This document shows, piece after piece, positions 25,137 to 34,233 of a stretch of 64,000 nt of DNA. Position 1 is the stretch's first letter. Each line of letters opens with the position of its first letter. Both the position numbers and the translations under genes were made by a program. The notes under the pieces are model-generated. The model saw nothing but the letters and a program-made list of their open reading frames with translations. It was not told the DNA's origin and did not search any database. Origin of the DNA: Polaribacter aestuariivivens (GTDB lineage Bacteria; Bacteroidota; Bacteroidia; Flavobacteriales; Flavobacteriaceae); NCBI RefSeq assembly GCF_005885675.1, contig NZ_VANR01000001.1:186001-250000 (forward strand). Direction: 5' to 3'.

Positions 25137-27062
25137 ATGAAAAAACACATTTTTTCCTCAATTACATTTCTATTAATATCATTCTTTTTATTTAATTGTA
25201 CTCCAACTGCAAAAAATGATATAGAAAAAAAAGACACATTTGTTGCTGACAATTATACAAAACAAGAAGTGGATATTGAAATGCGAGATGGCATAAAACT
25301 CCACACTACTATTTATTCGCCAAAAGATACTTCAAAAAAATATCCAATTTTAATGCAAAGAACACCTTACAGTTCTGCACCTTATGGCGAAGGAAAATTA
25401 AAACCAAAAATTGGTCCTAACGTACATTTGATGAAAGAAGGAAACATTATTGTGTACCAAGATGTTCGTGGACGTTGGATGAGCGAAGGTGTTTACGATA
25501 ACATGCGCGCTTACATTCCAAATAAAAAAGAAAACCAATCTGATGAAGTTTCAGATACGTATGACACTATTGATTGGTTAGTAAAAAATGTAGAAAACAA
25601 TAACGGAAATGTGGGAACTTGGGGAATTTCGTATCCAGGACATTATGCAACCGTTTCTACAATTGATGCACATCCTGCTTTAAAAGCAGCTTCTCCACAA
25701 GCATGTATTGGCGATTTTTTCTTTGATGATTTTCATCACAATGGTGCATTTTTATTGAGTTATTTTAGAGCAATTTCATTGTTTGGAACGTATAAAGACA
25801 CACCAACAGATTCTGCTTGGTATTCTTTCCCAAAAATGAATACGCAAGATCAATATCAATTTTTCTTGGACAAAGGTCCTTTGAAAAACTTGAACGAATA
25901 TTTTCAATATGACAAATTAGATGTTGCTGGCACAGAGAAAAAAGACAGAATTGATGATTTTTTCTGGAAAGAAATTGTAGAGCATCCAAATTATGATTCG
26001 GTTTGGAAAAGTAAAGGAATTATTCAGCATTTAGATAAAGTGCCAAGTTCTGTTGCCACAATGATTGTTGGTGGTTGGTTTGATGCAGAAGATTTATATG
26101 GCCCTTTAGAAACCTACAAAGCCATTGAAAAACATGGAAAAGAAAATTACAACACGTTAGTTTTTGGACCTTGGGATCATGGAAAATGGGCAAGAAATAC
26201 CGTTAAAAATACGGTTGGGAATTACTATTTTGGTGATTCTATTTCTTTAAAATTTCAATCTGAAATTGAAACGAAATTTTTTAATCATTTCTTAAAAGGA
26301 AGTGGAGATAAAAATTCTGGTTTGCCTGAAGCGTACGTTTTTGATTCTGGAAAATTAGAATGGAAATCTTATGACTCTTGGCCTCCAGAAAATGCAACTA
26401 AAGAAAGCTGGTATTTATCTGATAATCAAAAATTAACTGCTGATAAAAAATCAAATTCAGCCATAAAATTTATTAGTGATGTAAAAAGACCTGTTCCTTA
26501 TTCCGAAGATATAAAAACAGTATTTACACCTCGTAAATACATGACAGATGATCAACGTTTTGCAGCAAGAAGGCCAGATGTTTTAGTCTTTGAAACCGAT
26601 ATTTTAACTGAAGATTACACATTAGCTGGCGATATTTTAGCAAAACTAAAAGTAGCAACTACAGGAACTGCTGCAGATTGGATTGTAAAAGTAATTGATG
26701 TGCATCCTGCTGATGTAAAAGAAAATAACGAAGGCTTGCAAGATCATTTAAAAATGAGTAATTATCATTTAATGGTAAGAAGTGAAGTTTTACGAGGACG
26801 ATTTAGAAATAGTTTTGAAAACCCAGAACCTTTTGTTTCAAACAAAAAAACAGATGTAAATATCAAATTACAAGACGTTTTCCACACGTTTAAAAAAGGA
26901 CATAAATTACAAATTCAAGTGCAAAGTACTTGGTTTCCGTTGATAGATTTGAATCCGCAAACGTATGTGGACAACATTTACAAAGCAGACGAAAAAGATT
27001 TTAAAACGCAAACACACACCGTATTTACAGATTCATCCATAGAATTTTCTGTATTAAAATAA
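25137..27062 (+). CDS. CocE/NonD-family hydrolase (S15-like), lipoprotein
   Basis: A 641-residue alpha/beta hydrolase of the X-Pro dipeptidyl-peptidase/cocaine-esterase fold with a lipoprotein signal (LFNC). The nucleophile motif is WGISYPG (Ser about residue 165); the Asp is probably in GGWFDAED (about 311) and the His in GPWDHGKW (about 344). A C-terminal jelly-roll domain (about 440-641) is typical of the family. The natural substrate may be proline-containing dipeptides, esters or acyl groups; not decidable here. A second S15 gene follows after 16 nt. Confidence 0.9.
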   Translation: MKKHIFSSITFLLISFFLFNCTPTAKNDIEKKDTFVADNYTKQEVDIEMRDGIKLHTTIYSPKDTSKKYPILMQRTPYSSAPYGEGKLKPKIGPNVHLMKEGNIIVYQDVRGRWMSEGVYDNMRAYIPNKKENQSDEVSDTYDTIDWLVKNVENNNGNVGTWGISYPGHYATVSTIDAHPALKAASPQACIGDFFFDDFHHNGAFLLSYFRAISLFGTYKDTPTDSAWYSFPKMNTQDQYQFFLDKGPLKNLNEYFQYDKLDVAGTEKKDRIDDFFWKEIVEHPNYDSVWKSKGIIQHLDKVPSSVATMIVGGWFDAEDLYGPLETYKAIEKHGKENYNTLVFGPWDHGKWARNTVKNTVGNYYFGDSISLKFQSEIETKFFNHFLKGSGDKNSGLPEAYVFDSGKLEWKSYDSWPPENATKESWYLSDNQKLTADKKSNSAIKFISDVKRPVPYSEDIKTVFTPRKYMTDDQRFAARRPDVLVFETDILTEDYTLAGDILAKLKVATTGTAADWIVKVIDVHPADVKENNEGLQDHLKMSNYHLMVRSEVLRGRFRNSFENPEPFVSNKKTDVNIKLQDVFHTFKKGHKLQIQVQSTWFPLIDLNPQTYVDNIYKADEKDFKTQTHTVFTDSSIEFSVLK

Positions 27063-27078
27063 CAATCAAAAAACACAA

Positions 27079-28896
27079 ATGAAAAAAACAATTTTAATTT
27101 TATTAATTGCTTTTATTGCTCAAATTCAAGCACAAGAAAAAGCAACACCTATTTTTAAAGATGGAGAAGCACAAATAGTAGAAGCATTTAACGACCCAAG
27201 TAAATGGATTCGTCATGATTTATGGGTAGAAACTACTTTCGATTCTGATGGAGATGGAAAATTAGACAGAATGCATGTAGATGTAACTAGACCAGCTCAA
27301 ACTGAAACAGAAGGTTTACAACTACCTGTGGTTTATGAATCAAGTCCTTATTATTCTGGAGTTGCTTCTGGTGGACAAGAGTTATTTTGGAATGTAAAAC
27401 ATGAATTGGGTGAAAAAGTTCCAAATCCTGTACATCCAAATGTTATCAGAAGAGGAAAACGTCCAATAATTTCGAATTCACAAATTAAAACTTGGGTTCC
27501 AAGAGGCTATATTGTTGTACATTCTTCTTCTCCAGGAACTGGTTTATCTGATGGATCGCCAACTGTTGGTGGAGACAACGAATCTCTAGCACCAAAAGCT
27601 GTAATAGATTGGTTAAATGGACGCGCAAAAGGTTTTAAAGAAAGAGAAGGAAATGAAGAAGTAAAAGCTTATTGGACTACAGGAAAGGTTGGTATGACAG
27701 GAACTTCTTACAATGGAACAATTCCCTTAGCAGCAGCTACAACTGGTGTTGATGGTTTGGAAGCAATAATTCCTGTTGCGCCAAATACTTCTTATTATCA
27801 TTATTATCGCTCAAATGGTTTGGTACGTTCTCCTGGAGGATATTTAGGAGAAGATATTGATGTTTTGTATGATTTTATCCACAGTGGAAAAGAAGAAAAC
27901 AGAGCCAGAAATAATAAGATTGTTCGAGATACAGAAATGGCAAACGGAATGGATAGAGAAACTGGAGATTATAATGATTTTTGGGCAGGAAGAGATTACA
28001 TCAACGATATGAAACCTATGAAAGCCGCATTGTTAATGTCTCATGGTTTTAACGATTGGAATGTGATGCCAGAACATAGTTATAGAATCTATAAAAAAGC
28101 ATCTGAAATGGGTTTATCAACTCAAATTTATTATCACCAAAATGGACATGGAGGCCCACCTCCAATGAAAATGATGAACAGATGGTTTACACATTATTTA
28201 CATGGTGTAGATAATGGTGTAGAAAATGATGCAAAAGCCTGGGTGGTAAGAGAAAACGACAAACAAGATGAGCCAACTGCTTATGCTGAATATCCAAATC
28301 CTGCAGCACAAAATGTTACTTTTTATTTAAATGCAGGCGCTCCAAAAGCCGGAAGTTTATCAATAACAAAACCTTCAAAAAAAGAAAAAGAAACTTTGGT
28401 AGATAACTATTCTTTTTCAGCAGAATCTTTAGCCAAAGCAGATTATACAAACCATCGTTTGCTATATGTTACTCCAATATTAAAAGAAGATGTTCATATT
28501 TCTGGTTTGCCATCCATAACTATTAAAGCTGCAAGCTCTAAAGAAGCTGTAAACTTATCTGTTTACTTAGTTTCATTACCATGGAATTCAGGAAGAAGAA
28601 CCAAAATTACAGACAATATTATTACACGTGGTTGGGCAGATTTACAAAACTATAAGTCTCTAACAAGCAGTAAGCCATTAAAACCTGGTCAATTTTACGA
28701 AATGACTTTTGAATTACAGCCAGATGACCAAATCATTAAAAAAGGACAACAAATAGGTTTGATGATTTTTTCGAGTGATTCTGAATATACTCTGCTACCT
28801 AAACCAGGAACAGAATTAACTGTAGATTTGTCTGAAACAAAAATTACGATTCCTATTGTTGGTGGAGAAAATGCATTTAAGAAATCTGTCGAATAA
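27079..28896 (+). CDS. Xaa-Pro dipeptidyl-peptidase (S15 family), secreted
   Basis: A 605-residue S15 peptidase with an SPI signal peptide (1-19, IQAQ). The N-terminal part has the family's D-x-D-GD-x-D-R segment (TTFDSDGDGKLDRMHVDVTRP), the nucleophile is in GMTGTSYNG (Ser about 209), the Asp in SHGFNDWNV (about 324) and the His in NGHGG (about 356). A jelly-roll C-terminal domain follows. It releases Xaa-Pro dipeptides from peptides outside the cytosol. Together with the upstream paralogue it forms a short hydrolase operon ending in a terminator. Confidence 0.92.
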   Translation: MKKTILILLIAFIAQIQAQEKATPIFKDGEAQIVEAFNDPSKWIRHDLWVETTFDSDGDGKLDRMHVDVTRPAQTETEGLQLPVVYESSPYYSGVASGGQELFWNVKHELGEKVPNPVHPNVIRRGKRPIISNSQIKTWVPRGYIVVHSSSPGTGLSDGSPTVGGDNESLAPKAVIDWLNGRAKGFKEREGNEEVKAYWTTGKVGMTGTSYNGTIPLAAATTGVDGLEAIIPVAPNTSYYHYYRSNGLVRSPGGYLGEDIDVLYDFIHSGKEENRARNNKIVRDTEMANGMDRETGDYNDFWAGRDYINDMKPMKAALLMSHGFNDWNVMPEHSYRIYKKASEMGLSTQIYYHQNGHGGPPPMKMMNRWFTHYLHGVDNGVENDAKAWVVRENDKQDEPTAYAEYPNPAAQNVTFYLNAGAPKAGSLSITKPSKKEKETLVDNYSFSAESLAKADYTNHRLLYVTPILKEDVHISGLPSITIKAASSKEAVNLSVYLVSLPWNSGRRTKITDNIITRGWADLQNYKSLTSSKPLKPGQFYEMTFELQPDDQIIKKGQQIGLMIFSSDSEYTLLPKPGTELTVDLSETKITIPIVGGENAFKKSVE

Positions 28897-28902
28897 AACA
28901 AA

Positions 28903-28932
28903 AAGGTCTTGTTCTTTGATGAGCAAGACCTT
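28903..28932 (+). terminator. Terminator after the S15 pair
   Basis: Twelve-base-pair stem (AAGGTCTTGTTC with GAGCAAGACCTT) around TTTGAT. Only about 8 nt separate it from the next ATG, so the downstream gene must be reached by read-through or from a promoter inside the S15 gene. Confidence 0.85.
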
Positions 28933-28940
28933 TATTAATT

Positions 28941-29357
28941 ATGAGAAGAATAACAATTATTTTTTTATTTATTTCAATGGTTTCTTTAGGTCAGAATATG
29001 GATAAACACCAATGGAAAAATAGAGTTCTTTTAGTTTATACTGATAATATTAATAGTGAAGATTTTAAGAATCAAACTTTAATACTTGAAGAACATGAGA
29101 AAGAACTTCTGGAGAGAAAACTTCTTGTATATCGTTTTTCGAAAGATATTTATAATTTTAATTTTGAAAAAAATTGGAAAACCTCAAACTCTTTGTATAA
29201 AAAATACGTACATAATTTAAAGAATTTTAAAGTGTTGTTAATTGGTTTAGATGGTGGCATTAAATTAACACAAAATTCAGTTTTAAAATCTGATAAATTA
29301 TTTACCATTATAGATGGAATGCCCATAAGAAAAAGAGAACTAAAAAATAAAAATTAG
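28941..29357 (+). CDS. DUF4174-domain protein, secreted
   Basis: A 138-residue protein with a signal peptide (about 1-17) and the DUF4174 pattern: NRVLLVYTDN at the start, a central helix, VLLIGLDGGIKLTQNS and a final FTIIDGMPIRKREL. The fold recalls thioredoxin-like or peroxiredoxin-like domains without the active Cys. Function unknown. First of three closely spaced plus-strand genes (11 and 4 nt spacers). Confidence 0.82.
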   Translation: MRRITIIFLFISMVSLGQNMDKHQWKNRVLLVYTDNINSEDFKNQTLILEEHEKELLERKLLVYRFSKDIYNFNFEKNWKTSNSLYKKYVHNLKNFKVLLIGLDGGIKLTQNSVLKSDKLFTIIDGMPIRKRELKNKN

Positions 29358-29368
29358 CAGTTTTATAA

Positions 29369-30436
29369 ATGACAGAAAAACTAATTTACGGAATTCAACA
29401 AATAGGAATTGGTGTAAAAAATGCAGACGAAGCTTTTAAATGGTATGCTACAAGATTAGGTGCAGACGCACTTATTTTTGATGATAATAATGAAGCCACA
29501 TATATGGCAAAATATATGGGTGGAAAACCGAGAAATAAAAGAGCATTACTGGGTTTAAACATGCAAGGTGGAGGTGGTTATGAAATTTGGCAATATTTAG
29601 ATAGAGAACCTTCTGCACCAAAAAAAGAATTTCAACTTGGCGATTTAGGGATTCATTTTCCTTGTATTAAAACAAAAAACATTACTGCTACTTTTAATCG
29701 ATTAAAAGTATTAAACGAAAATATCATTTCAGAAATCTGTACAGAGCCAAATGGTTCAAAAAGTTTTTACGTTAAAGATCCTTATCAGAACATTTTAAAA
29801 ATTAAAGAATTTAATTCTTGGTATGCGAATAACAAATTTGATGTTGGTGGAATTTTTGGTGCTGTTATTGGCGTTTCTAACATTGCAAATGCATTACCTT
29901 TATATTCCGATGTTTTAGGTTATGACAAAGTTGTATATGATAAAACTGGAGTTTTTAAAGATTTAGCTGCATTAAAAAACGGAAATAAAAAATTTAGGCG
30001 CATACTATTAACACACTCAAAAAAACGAGTAGGTGGTTTTTGTAATCTTTTCGGAGAAAGCGAAATTGAATTAATTGAAGCAATCGACACCAAACCAAAT
30101 ACCATTTTTGAAGATAGATATTGGGGAGATTTAGGCTATATTCATTTGTGTTTCGATATTAAAAATATGGAAAAACTATCTCAAGAATGTAAAGCAAAAG
30201 GGTTTCCTTTTCAGGTAATTAGTGCGGAGTCTTTTGATATGGGTGATGCAAATGGACATTGGGGTTATATTGAAGATTGTGATGGAACCTTAATCGAATT
30301 TATTGAAACACATAAAGTTCCGTTGATTAAAAAATTAGGTATCAATATTAATTTGAAGAATAGAAATCCTAAAAAACCATTGCCCAATTGGATGATAAAA
30401 GGAATGAATTTAAAACGAGTAAAGAAATTTAAGTAA
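29369..30436 (+). CDS. VOC-family (glyoxalase-fold) protein, tandem domains
   Basis: A 355-residue vicinal oxygen chelate protein with two VOC modules (about 1-145 and 155-320). Family features are QQIGIGVKNADEAFKWY at the first start, HFPCIKTKN, SKSFYVKDPYQNILKI at its end, and GYIHLCFDIKNM and GHWGYIEDCDGTLIEFIETH in the second. The His and Glu positions for a metal centre are present in the second module. Could act as a dioxygenase, isomerase or lyase; substrate unknown. In a group with DUF4174 and DMP19-type genes. Confidence 0.85.
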   Translation: MTEKLIYGIQQIGIGVKNADEAFKWYATRLGADALIFDDNNEATYMAKYMGGKPRNKRALLGLNMQGGGGYEIWQYLDREPSAPKKEFQLGDLGIHFPCIKTKNITATFNRLKVLNENIISEICTEPNGSKSFYVKDPYQNILKIKEFNSWYANNKFDVGGIFGAVIGVSNIANALPLYSDVLGYDKVVYDKTGVFKDLAALKNGNKKFRRILLTHSKKRVGGFCNLFGESEIELIEAIDTKPNTIFEDRYWGDLGYIHLCFDIKNMEKLSQECKAKGFPFQVISAESFDMGDANGHWGYIEDCDGTLIEFIETHKVPLIKKLGININLKNRNPKKPLPNWMIKGMNLKRVKKFK

Positions 30437-30440
30437 AAAA

Positions 30441-30902
30441 ATGACATCTACAGAAATTGCTTTGCTCTTAAATGACGATTCAGAAAAAATTACCAGAATT
30501 GGAGAAATTATTGGTAAAAAAATTTCCAAAAAAGATCATTTCGAAACTTTAAACGAATTCGAAAAAAACTTTATTTACATCGATATTTTAGAGCAAAATG
30601 TTACTGAGGGTGGTTTTATTCAGTTCTTTTTTAATTCTTGTGGACAATTTACTCATGAAGTTTTTCATGCTTATGTAGCAATCAAAGCAGAAAAAACTGT
30701 GGATATTCTTACCAAAGCCATTTTTTTATTTCCTGAAGTTCCTGTTCCAAAAAATTTAAAAGTCCGTCAAGCATTGTTAATGCAAAAAGAATCGAATATC
30801 GATTTGTGGGACGAATTAGACCTTCAATTCGAAAAGTATGAAGATGATATCGTACAACTTACACTTAATTATGTTCGAGAAAATATTGCTTATTTCGATT
30901 GA
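30441..30902 (+). CDS. DMP19-family (DUF4375) protein
   Basis: A 153-residue cytosolic protein with the DMP19/DUF4375 block: FIYIDILEQNVTEGGFIQFF, NSCGQFTHEVFHAYVAIKA and IFLFPEVPVP. The Neisseria DMP19 protein is a DNA mimic that binds a transcription factor, but most members, including short ones like this, are uncharacterised. Its stop lies inside the convergent MFS gene (13-bp overlap of the two coding ends). Confidence 0.8.
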   Translation: MTSTEIALLLNDDSEKITRIGEIIGKKISKKDHFETLNEFEKNFIYIDILEQNVTEGGFIQFFFNSCGQFTHEVFHAYVAIKAEKTVDILTKAIFLFPEVPVPKNLKVRQALLMQKESNIDLWDELDLQFEKYEDDIVQLTLNYVRENIAYFD

Positions 30903-32107
30903 GTTTCTTTTTCTTTCTTTAAAATTTTCATCAAAACCCACAAAATAAAAACACCTACTAAAGCAAAAATTGTAAGCATATTTAAAGTTGTTTCAAAACC
31001 AAGCTTATCTACCATTTGCATTCCTGAATTATGACTGAAAATATGCGATAACGAAAATGCAATTGCATACAAAGCCATATATTCTCCTTGGTTTCCTTTC
31101 TTAGCTCTTTCTACAGCGAAAGCGTTTGAAAACGGAAAAGCAATCATTTCTCCAATTGTCATAAATAACATGCCTATCACTACAATCCAAATCCAAGAAG
31201 TTACATTTAACAGGAAAAAGCTAATAGCCACTAAAAACAATCCAATTGCTATTAATTTTATTTTAGAGTTTTTAGTTTTCTGCAACCAATTTATCAAAGG
31301 CATTTCAAAAACAAAGATGAAAAACCCATTAAAGCCCATTAGCAAACCAATGTCTAATTCAGACATCATTCTTACATCTTTATAATACAAAGGCATGGTA
31401 GAAAAATATTGTAAAAAGGTAAAACCGAAAATAAACATTGCGATAAAAAACACCCAAAAAGCTTTGTCTTTATAAGCTGAAACAGGATTATCAACCTTTA
31501 CAACATCTAAAATTTTTGCTTTTTTAGGATGCAAAACATTTAACAATAAAATTCCTGCTAATGCGCATGTAATTCCATCTACCCAAAACAAACCTTGATA
31601 CCCAATACTTACAATAATAATTCCTCCAATTGCTGGTCCAACAGAAAAACCTAAATTAATTGCCAAACGAATTAAGGTTACTGAACGTGTTTTGTTTTCT
31701 GGTTTGCTATATGCGTTTAAAGCAACAAACATTGCTGGTCTAAAAGCATCTGCTACCAACATTACTATAAAAATACCAAAACAAAATTCATTAAAAGTAG
31801 TGGCATATTGCAATAAAACAAAGAAAACAGCTGTAAGAAATAAACTGAAAAACATTACTTTATAATACCCAATTTTGTCTGTCAACTTTCCTCCTACCCA
31901 TGTTCCCACCAAAGACCCAATTCCGAAAAAAGACATTATCCAGCCAATATCTGGTTTTGTAAACTGAAGATCTTCGTCTAAATAAATAGTTAAAAACGGA
32001 ATTACCATTGTTCCTGCTCTATTAATTAAGGTTATCAAAGCAAGCCACCAAACTTCTGTAGAGAGTCCTCTAAAAGTATTTATGTAGTTTTTAAATAAGG
32101 CATTCAT
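30890..32107 (-). CDS. MFS transporter
   Basis: A 405-residue major facilitator with twelve hydrophobic segments. The motif A region between TM2 and TM3 is SLVGTWVGGKLTDKIGYY. This matches the drug/sugar-type MFS group; no substrate can be assigned. The 3' end overlaps the convergent DMP19-type gene by 13 bp. Confidence 0.92.
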   Translation of the reverse strand: MNALFKNYINTFRGLSTEVWWLALITLINRAGTMVIPFLTIYLDEDLQFTKPDIGWIMSFFGIGSLVGTWVGGKLTDKIGYYKVMFFSLFLTAVFFVLLQYATTFNEFCFGIFIVMLVADAFRPAMFVALNAYSKPENKTRSVTLIRLAINLGFSVGPAIGGIIIVSIGYQGLFWVDGITCALAGILLLNVLHPKKAKILDVVKVDNPVSAYKDKAFWVFFIAMFIFGFTFLQYFSTMPLYYKDVRMMSELDIGLLMGFNGFFIFVFEMPLINWLQKTKNSKIKLIAIGLFLVAISFFLLNVTSWIWIVVIGMLFMTIGEMIAFPFSNAFAVERAKKGNQGEYMALYAIAFSLSHIFSHNSGMQMVDKLGFETTLNMLTIFALVGVFILWVLMKILKKEKETQSK

Positions 32108-32155
32108 GGTTGGTTGATTTTAAAACTGAACGCAAATTCAGAATTATGTAAAAAT

Positions 32156-32185
32156 AAAAAGTCCGACTTTGAAGTCGGACTTTTT
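32156..32185. terminator. Orphan terminator-like hairpin between divergent genes
   Basis: A near-perfect GC-core hairpin, AAAAAGTCCGACTT with AAGTCGGACTTTTT and a two-base centre, with A- and T-tracts on both sides. It lies 48 nt upstream of the MFS start and about 180 nt upstream of the DUF1684 gene, so no annotated transcript ends here. It may end a small RNA or act as an attenuator of a leader. Confidence 0.65.
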
Positions 32186-32339
32186 ATAACTGTTAGATTT
32201 TATATTAATATCATCAAAACAAATATACAGACCGATTTTCTCGTAATAAATACGATTGCTTGGTGCTATTTGTAATGACTTTCTTCATTTTTTATAATTC
32301 TTATGTGTCGTCAAATCTACATAAAATAATTGAAAGTTG

Positions 32340-32347
32340 TATTTTTG
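32340..32347 (+). promoter_or_regulatory. Candidate -7 box (TATTTTTG) for DUF1684 gene
   Basis: A TAnnTTTG match 20 nt before the ATG of the DUF1684 lipoprotein gene, in an otherwise gene-free 260-bp divergent region. No clear TTTG is seen at the -33 position. Confidence 0.4.
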
Positions 32348-32367
32348 ATTTTTAAACTATTTTTCCG

Positions 32368-32982
32368 ATGAAAAAAATTGTCTTATTCTTATGTATTTCT
32401 TTAATAACCTCTTGCAATTCTCAAGGTAAAAGAGCTTTAGTTGGTGAAACTGAATACCAACAGAAAGAAAATGCTCGATTTAAAGATGCTTCAAAATCAC
32501 CTTTAAAAAAGAAAGATTTAAAAAAATTCAAAGGCTTAGATTTTTTTCCTGTAGATTCTGCTTTTGTAGTAACAGCAAAACTTACTCGCACCAAAAATGC
32601 ACCAGTTTTTGAAATGGCAACTACTACCGATAGAAAACCATTGTACAAAGAATATGGTACACTAAACTTCACTATTAAAGGAAAAGATTTGAAGTTGACA
32701 ATTTATCAAAGTCAAGATGATACGCGTGATGAAAAGTACAAAAACTACCTATTTTTACCTTTTACGGATGATACTTCTGGCAATGAATCTTATGGTGGTG
32801 GACGCTACATGGATGTAATGACCACTGATATTTCCGAAGAAAATACGGTTATATTAAATTTTAATAATACTTACAACCCTTATTGTGCTTATAATGATAG
32901 ATATTCTTGTCCATTAACACCAAGAAAAAATCACTTAAATATTGAAATAAAAGCAGGAGTTAAAGCTTTTGAAAAGCATTAA
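32368..32982 (+). CDS. DUF1684-family lipoprotein
   Basis: A 204-residue lipoprotein (lipobox ITSC). The DUF1684 signature is clear: KKKDLKKFKGLDFFPVDSAF, LKLTIYQSQD, LFLPFTDDTSGNESYGGGRY and LNFNNTYNPYCAYNDRYSCPLTP. Family members are predicted periplasmic or surface beta proteins of unknown function. Monocistronic, with a promoter-like TATTTTTG upstream and a repeat downstream. Confidence 0.87.
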   Translation: MKKIVLFLCISLITSCNSQGKRALVGETEYQQKENARFKDASKSPLKKKDLKKFKGLDFFPVDSAFVVTAKLTRTKNAPVFEMATTTDRKPLYKEYGTLNFTIKGKDLKLTIYQSQDDTRDEKYKNYLFLPFTDDTSGNESYGGGRYMDVMTTDISEENTVILNFNNTYNPYCAYNDRYSCPLTPRKNHLNIEIKAGVKAFEKH

Positions 32983-32990
32983 TTTTATCG

Positions 32991-33050
32991 TTGTCATTTC
33001 GACTTTATGAAGAAATCTCAAAAAAAGTTTCATAAAAAGATTTCTCAACT
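32991..33050. repeat. Degenerate GTCATTTCGA repeat with hairpin arms
   Basis: Begins TTGTCATTTCGACTTTATG, as do the dispersed repeats with TGTCATTTCGAG, and holds AGAAATCT and AGATTTCT arms that can pair across about 20 nt. It fills the gap between the DUF1684 gene and the convergent crotonase gene. Confidence 0.5.
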
Positions 33051-33104
33051 TAATTACATTGCCTTTTAAATAAAAAGCATTTTGTTTGATTATTAAAGTT
33101 TGTA

Positions 33105-33806
33105 TTAAGTATTTATAGAAATATCTCCAGCCAAATCTAACTCAATAGCTTTTTCTAAATTTTCTAAATGTTGTTTTCTAACTTTTAATTTAGTTTCAGC
33201 ATGTGCCTTTTTGTTTAATTTAGAAAACATTCCTGCAACTTTAATTGCTGTTGGTAACAAATGACTTTCTGAAACTACCATATCTAAAAAACCAGCATCT
33301 ATTGCTTGTTTCGGATTATAAATTTCTGCATTGTTCACACTTCTATTCAAATACACTTCAGACAAACGAGCTTTTGCAATGGCAATTCCTGCATTATGCA
33401 TAGTCATACCAATCATTACTTCGTTTAAACCAATTTTAAAATCGCCTTCTACTCCAATTCTGTAATCTGAAGAAAGTAATAAAAAGGCTCCTTTTGCAAT
33501 TGCATGACCTGAACAAGCCACAATTATTGGCTGAGAAAAAGACAACATTTTTAATGATAATTTAGAACCTTTTGTAACTAATTCTTTGGCAGATTCTGGT
33601 GACTTGGTCATTACTTTTAAATCGAAACCTGCAGAAAAAATTCCAGTTTGCCCACTAAGAATTACTACTTTATTTTCTTTTTCTGCTTTGTCTAAACTAT
33701 CGTTTAAACCATCTACAACTTCGTGTGAAATTGCATTTGCTTTACCATTATTAATGGTAATTATAGCGTAATTTTCTTCTGATTTATAGGTTACAAATTC
33801 ATTCAT
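33105..33806 (-). CDS. Enoyl-CoA hydratase/isomerase-family (crotonase) protein
   Basis: A 233-residue crotonase-fold protein. Family parts are YAIITINNGKANAIS, the oxyanion-hole region FSAGFDLKVM and SGHAIAKGAFLLLSSDYRIG, with NEVMIGMTMH where one catalytic Glu is expected. The second catalytic Glu is not obvious, so it may be an isomerase or hydrolase rather than a hydratase. It follows crcB on the minus strand across a repeat-bearing 55-bp gap. Confidence 0.88.
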   Translation of the reverse strand: MNEFVTYKSEENYAIITINNGKANAISHEVVDGLNDSLDKAEKENKVVILSGQTGIFSAGFDLKVMTKSPESAKELVTKGSKLSLKMLSFSQPIIVACSGHAIAKGAFLLLSSDYRIGVEGDFKIGLNEVMIGMTMHNAGIAIAKARLSEVYLNRSVNNAEIYNPKQAIDAGFLDMVVSESHLLPTAIKVAGMFSKLNKKAHAETKLKVRKQHLENLEKAIELDLAGDISINT

Positions 33807-33827
33807 AGGTTAAGGTTGTTTGCTATC

Positions 33828-33852
33828 GTTCTCAAGTGTGTTCGAACTGACA
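33828..33852. repeat. Degenerate copy of the GCGCAGTCGA repeat
   Basis: Reads GTTCTCAAGTGTGTTCGAAC followed by TGACA, four mismatches from the copy inside the cusA-like gene at 61614 (GTTCTCGACTGCGCTCGAAC, TGACA). It lies between the crcB and crotonase genes. Confidence 0.6.
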
Positions 33853-33861
33853 TTTTTTAAA

Positions 33862-34233
33862 TTAAATAAACTTCACCAAGTACATTCCTGTAAAAACTGC
33901 TAAAAAACCGATTACAAAACTGGCAATGGTATACAATGCGAAACTGGTAAAATCTCCTGATTTTAAAAATACGTGATTTTCATAAGCAAATGTAGAAAAC
34001 GTTGTAAATCCGCCACAAAAACCAGTAGCTAATAATAATGTGTGATTTTGAGAAAGTGCTTCATTTTTTGCTGCATAACCCAATATTAAACCAATTAATA
34101 AGCTTCCTAAAATATTGGCTAAAAAAGTTCCGTAAGGTATACCTGTTTCAGAATTATTTAAAAATTTGCCAATTAAATAACGTAAAACACTACCAAAACC
34201 TCCACCAACAAAAACGAGTATTAATTGCTTCAT
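33862..34233 (-). CDS. crcB: Fluoride channel CrcB/Fluc
   Basis: A 123-residue, four-helix membrane protein that exports fluoride. Conserved elements are GGGFGSVLRYLIG, GTFLANILGSLLIG and the GFCGGFTTFSTF loop that lines the pore. Functional Fluc is an antiparallel dimer, here encoded by one gene. Its start overlaps the DoxX-like gene by 4 bp (translational coupling). I see no fluoride riboswitch in front of this unit. Confidence 0.94.
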   Translation of the reverse strand: MKQLILVFVGGGFGSVLRYLIGKFLNNSETGIPYGTFLANILGSLLIGLILGYAAKNEALSQNHTLLLATGFCGGFTTFSTFAYENHVFLKSGDFTSFALYTIASFVIGFLAVFTGMYLVKFI

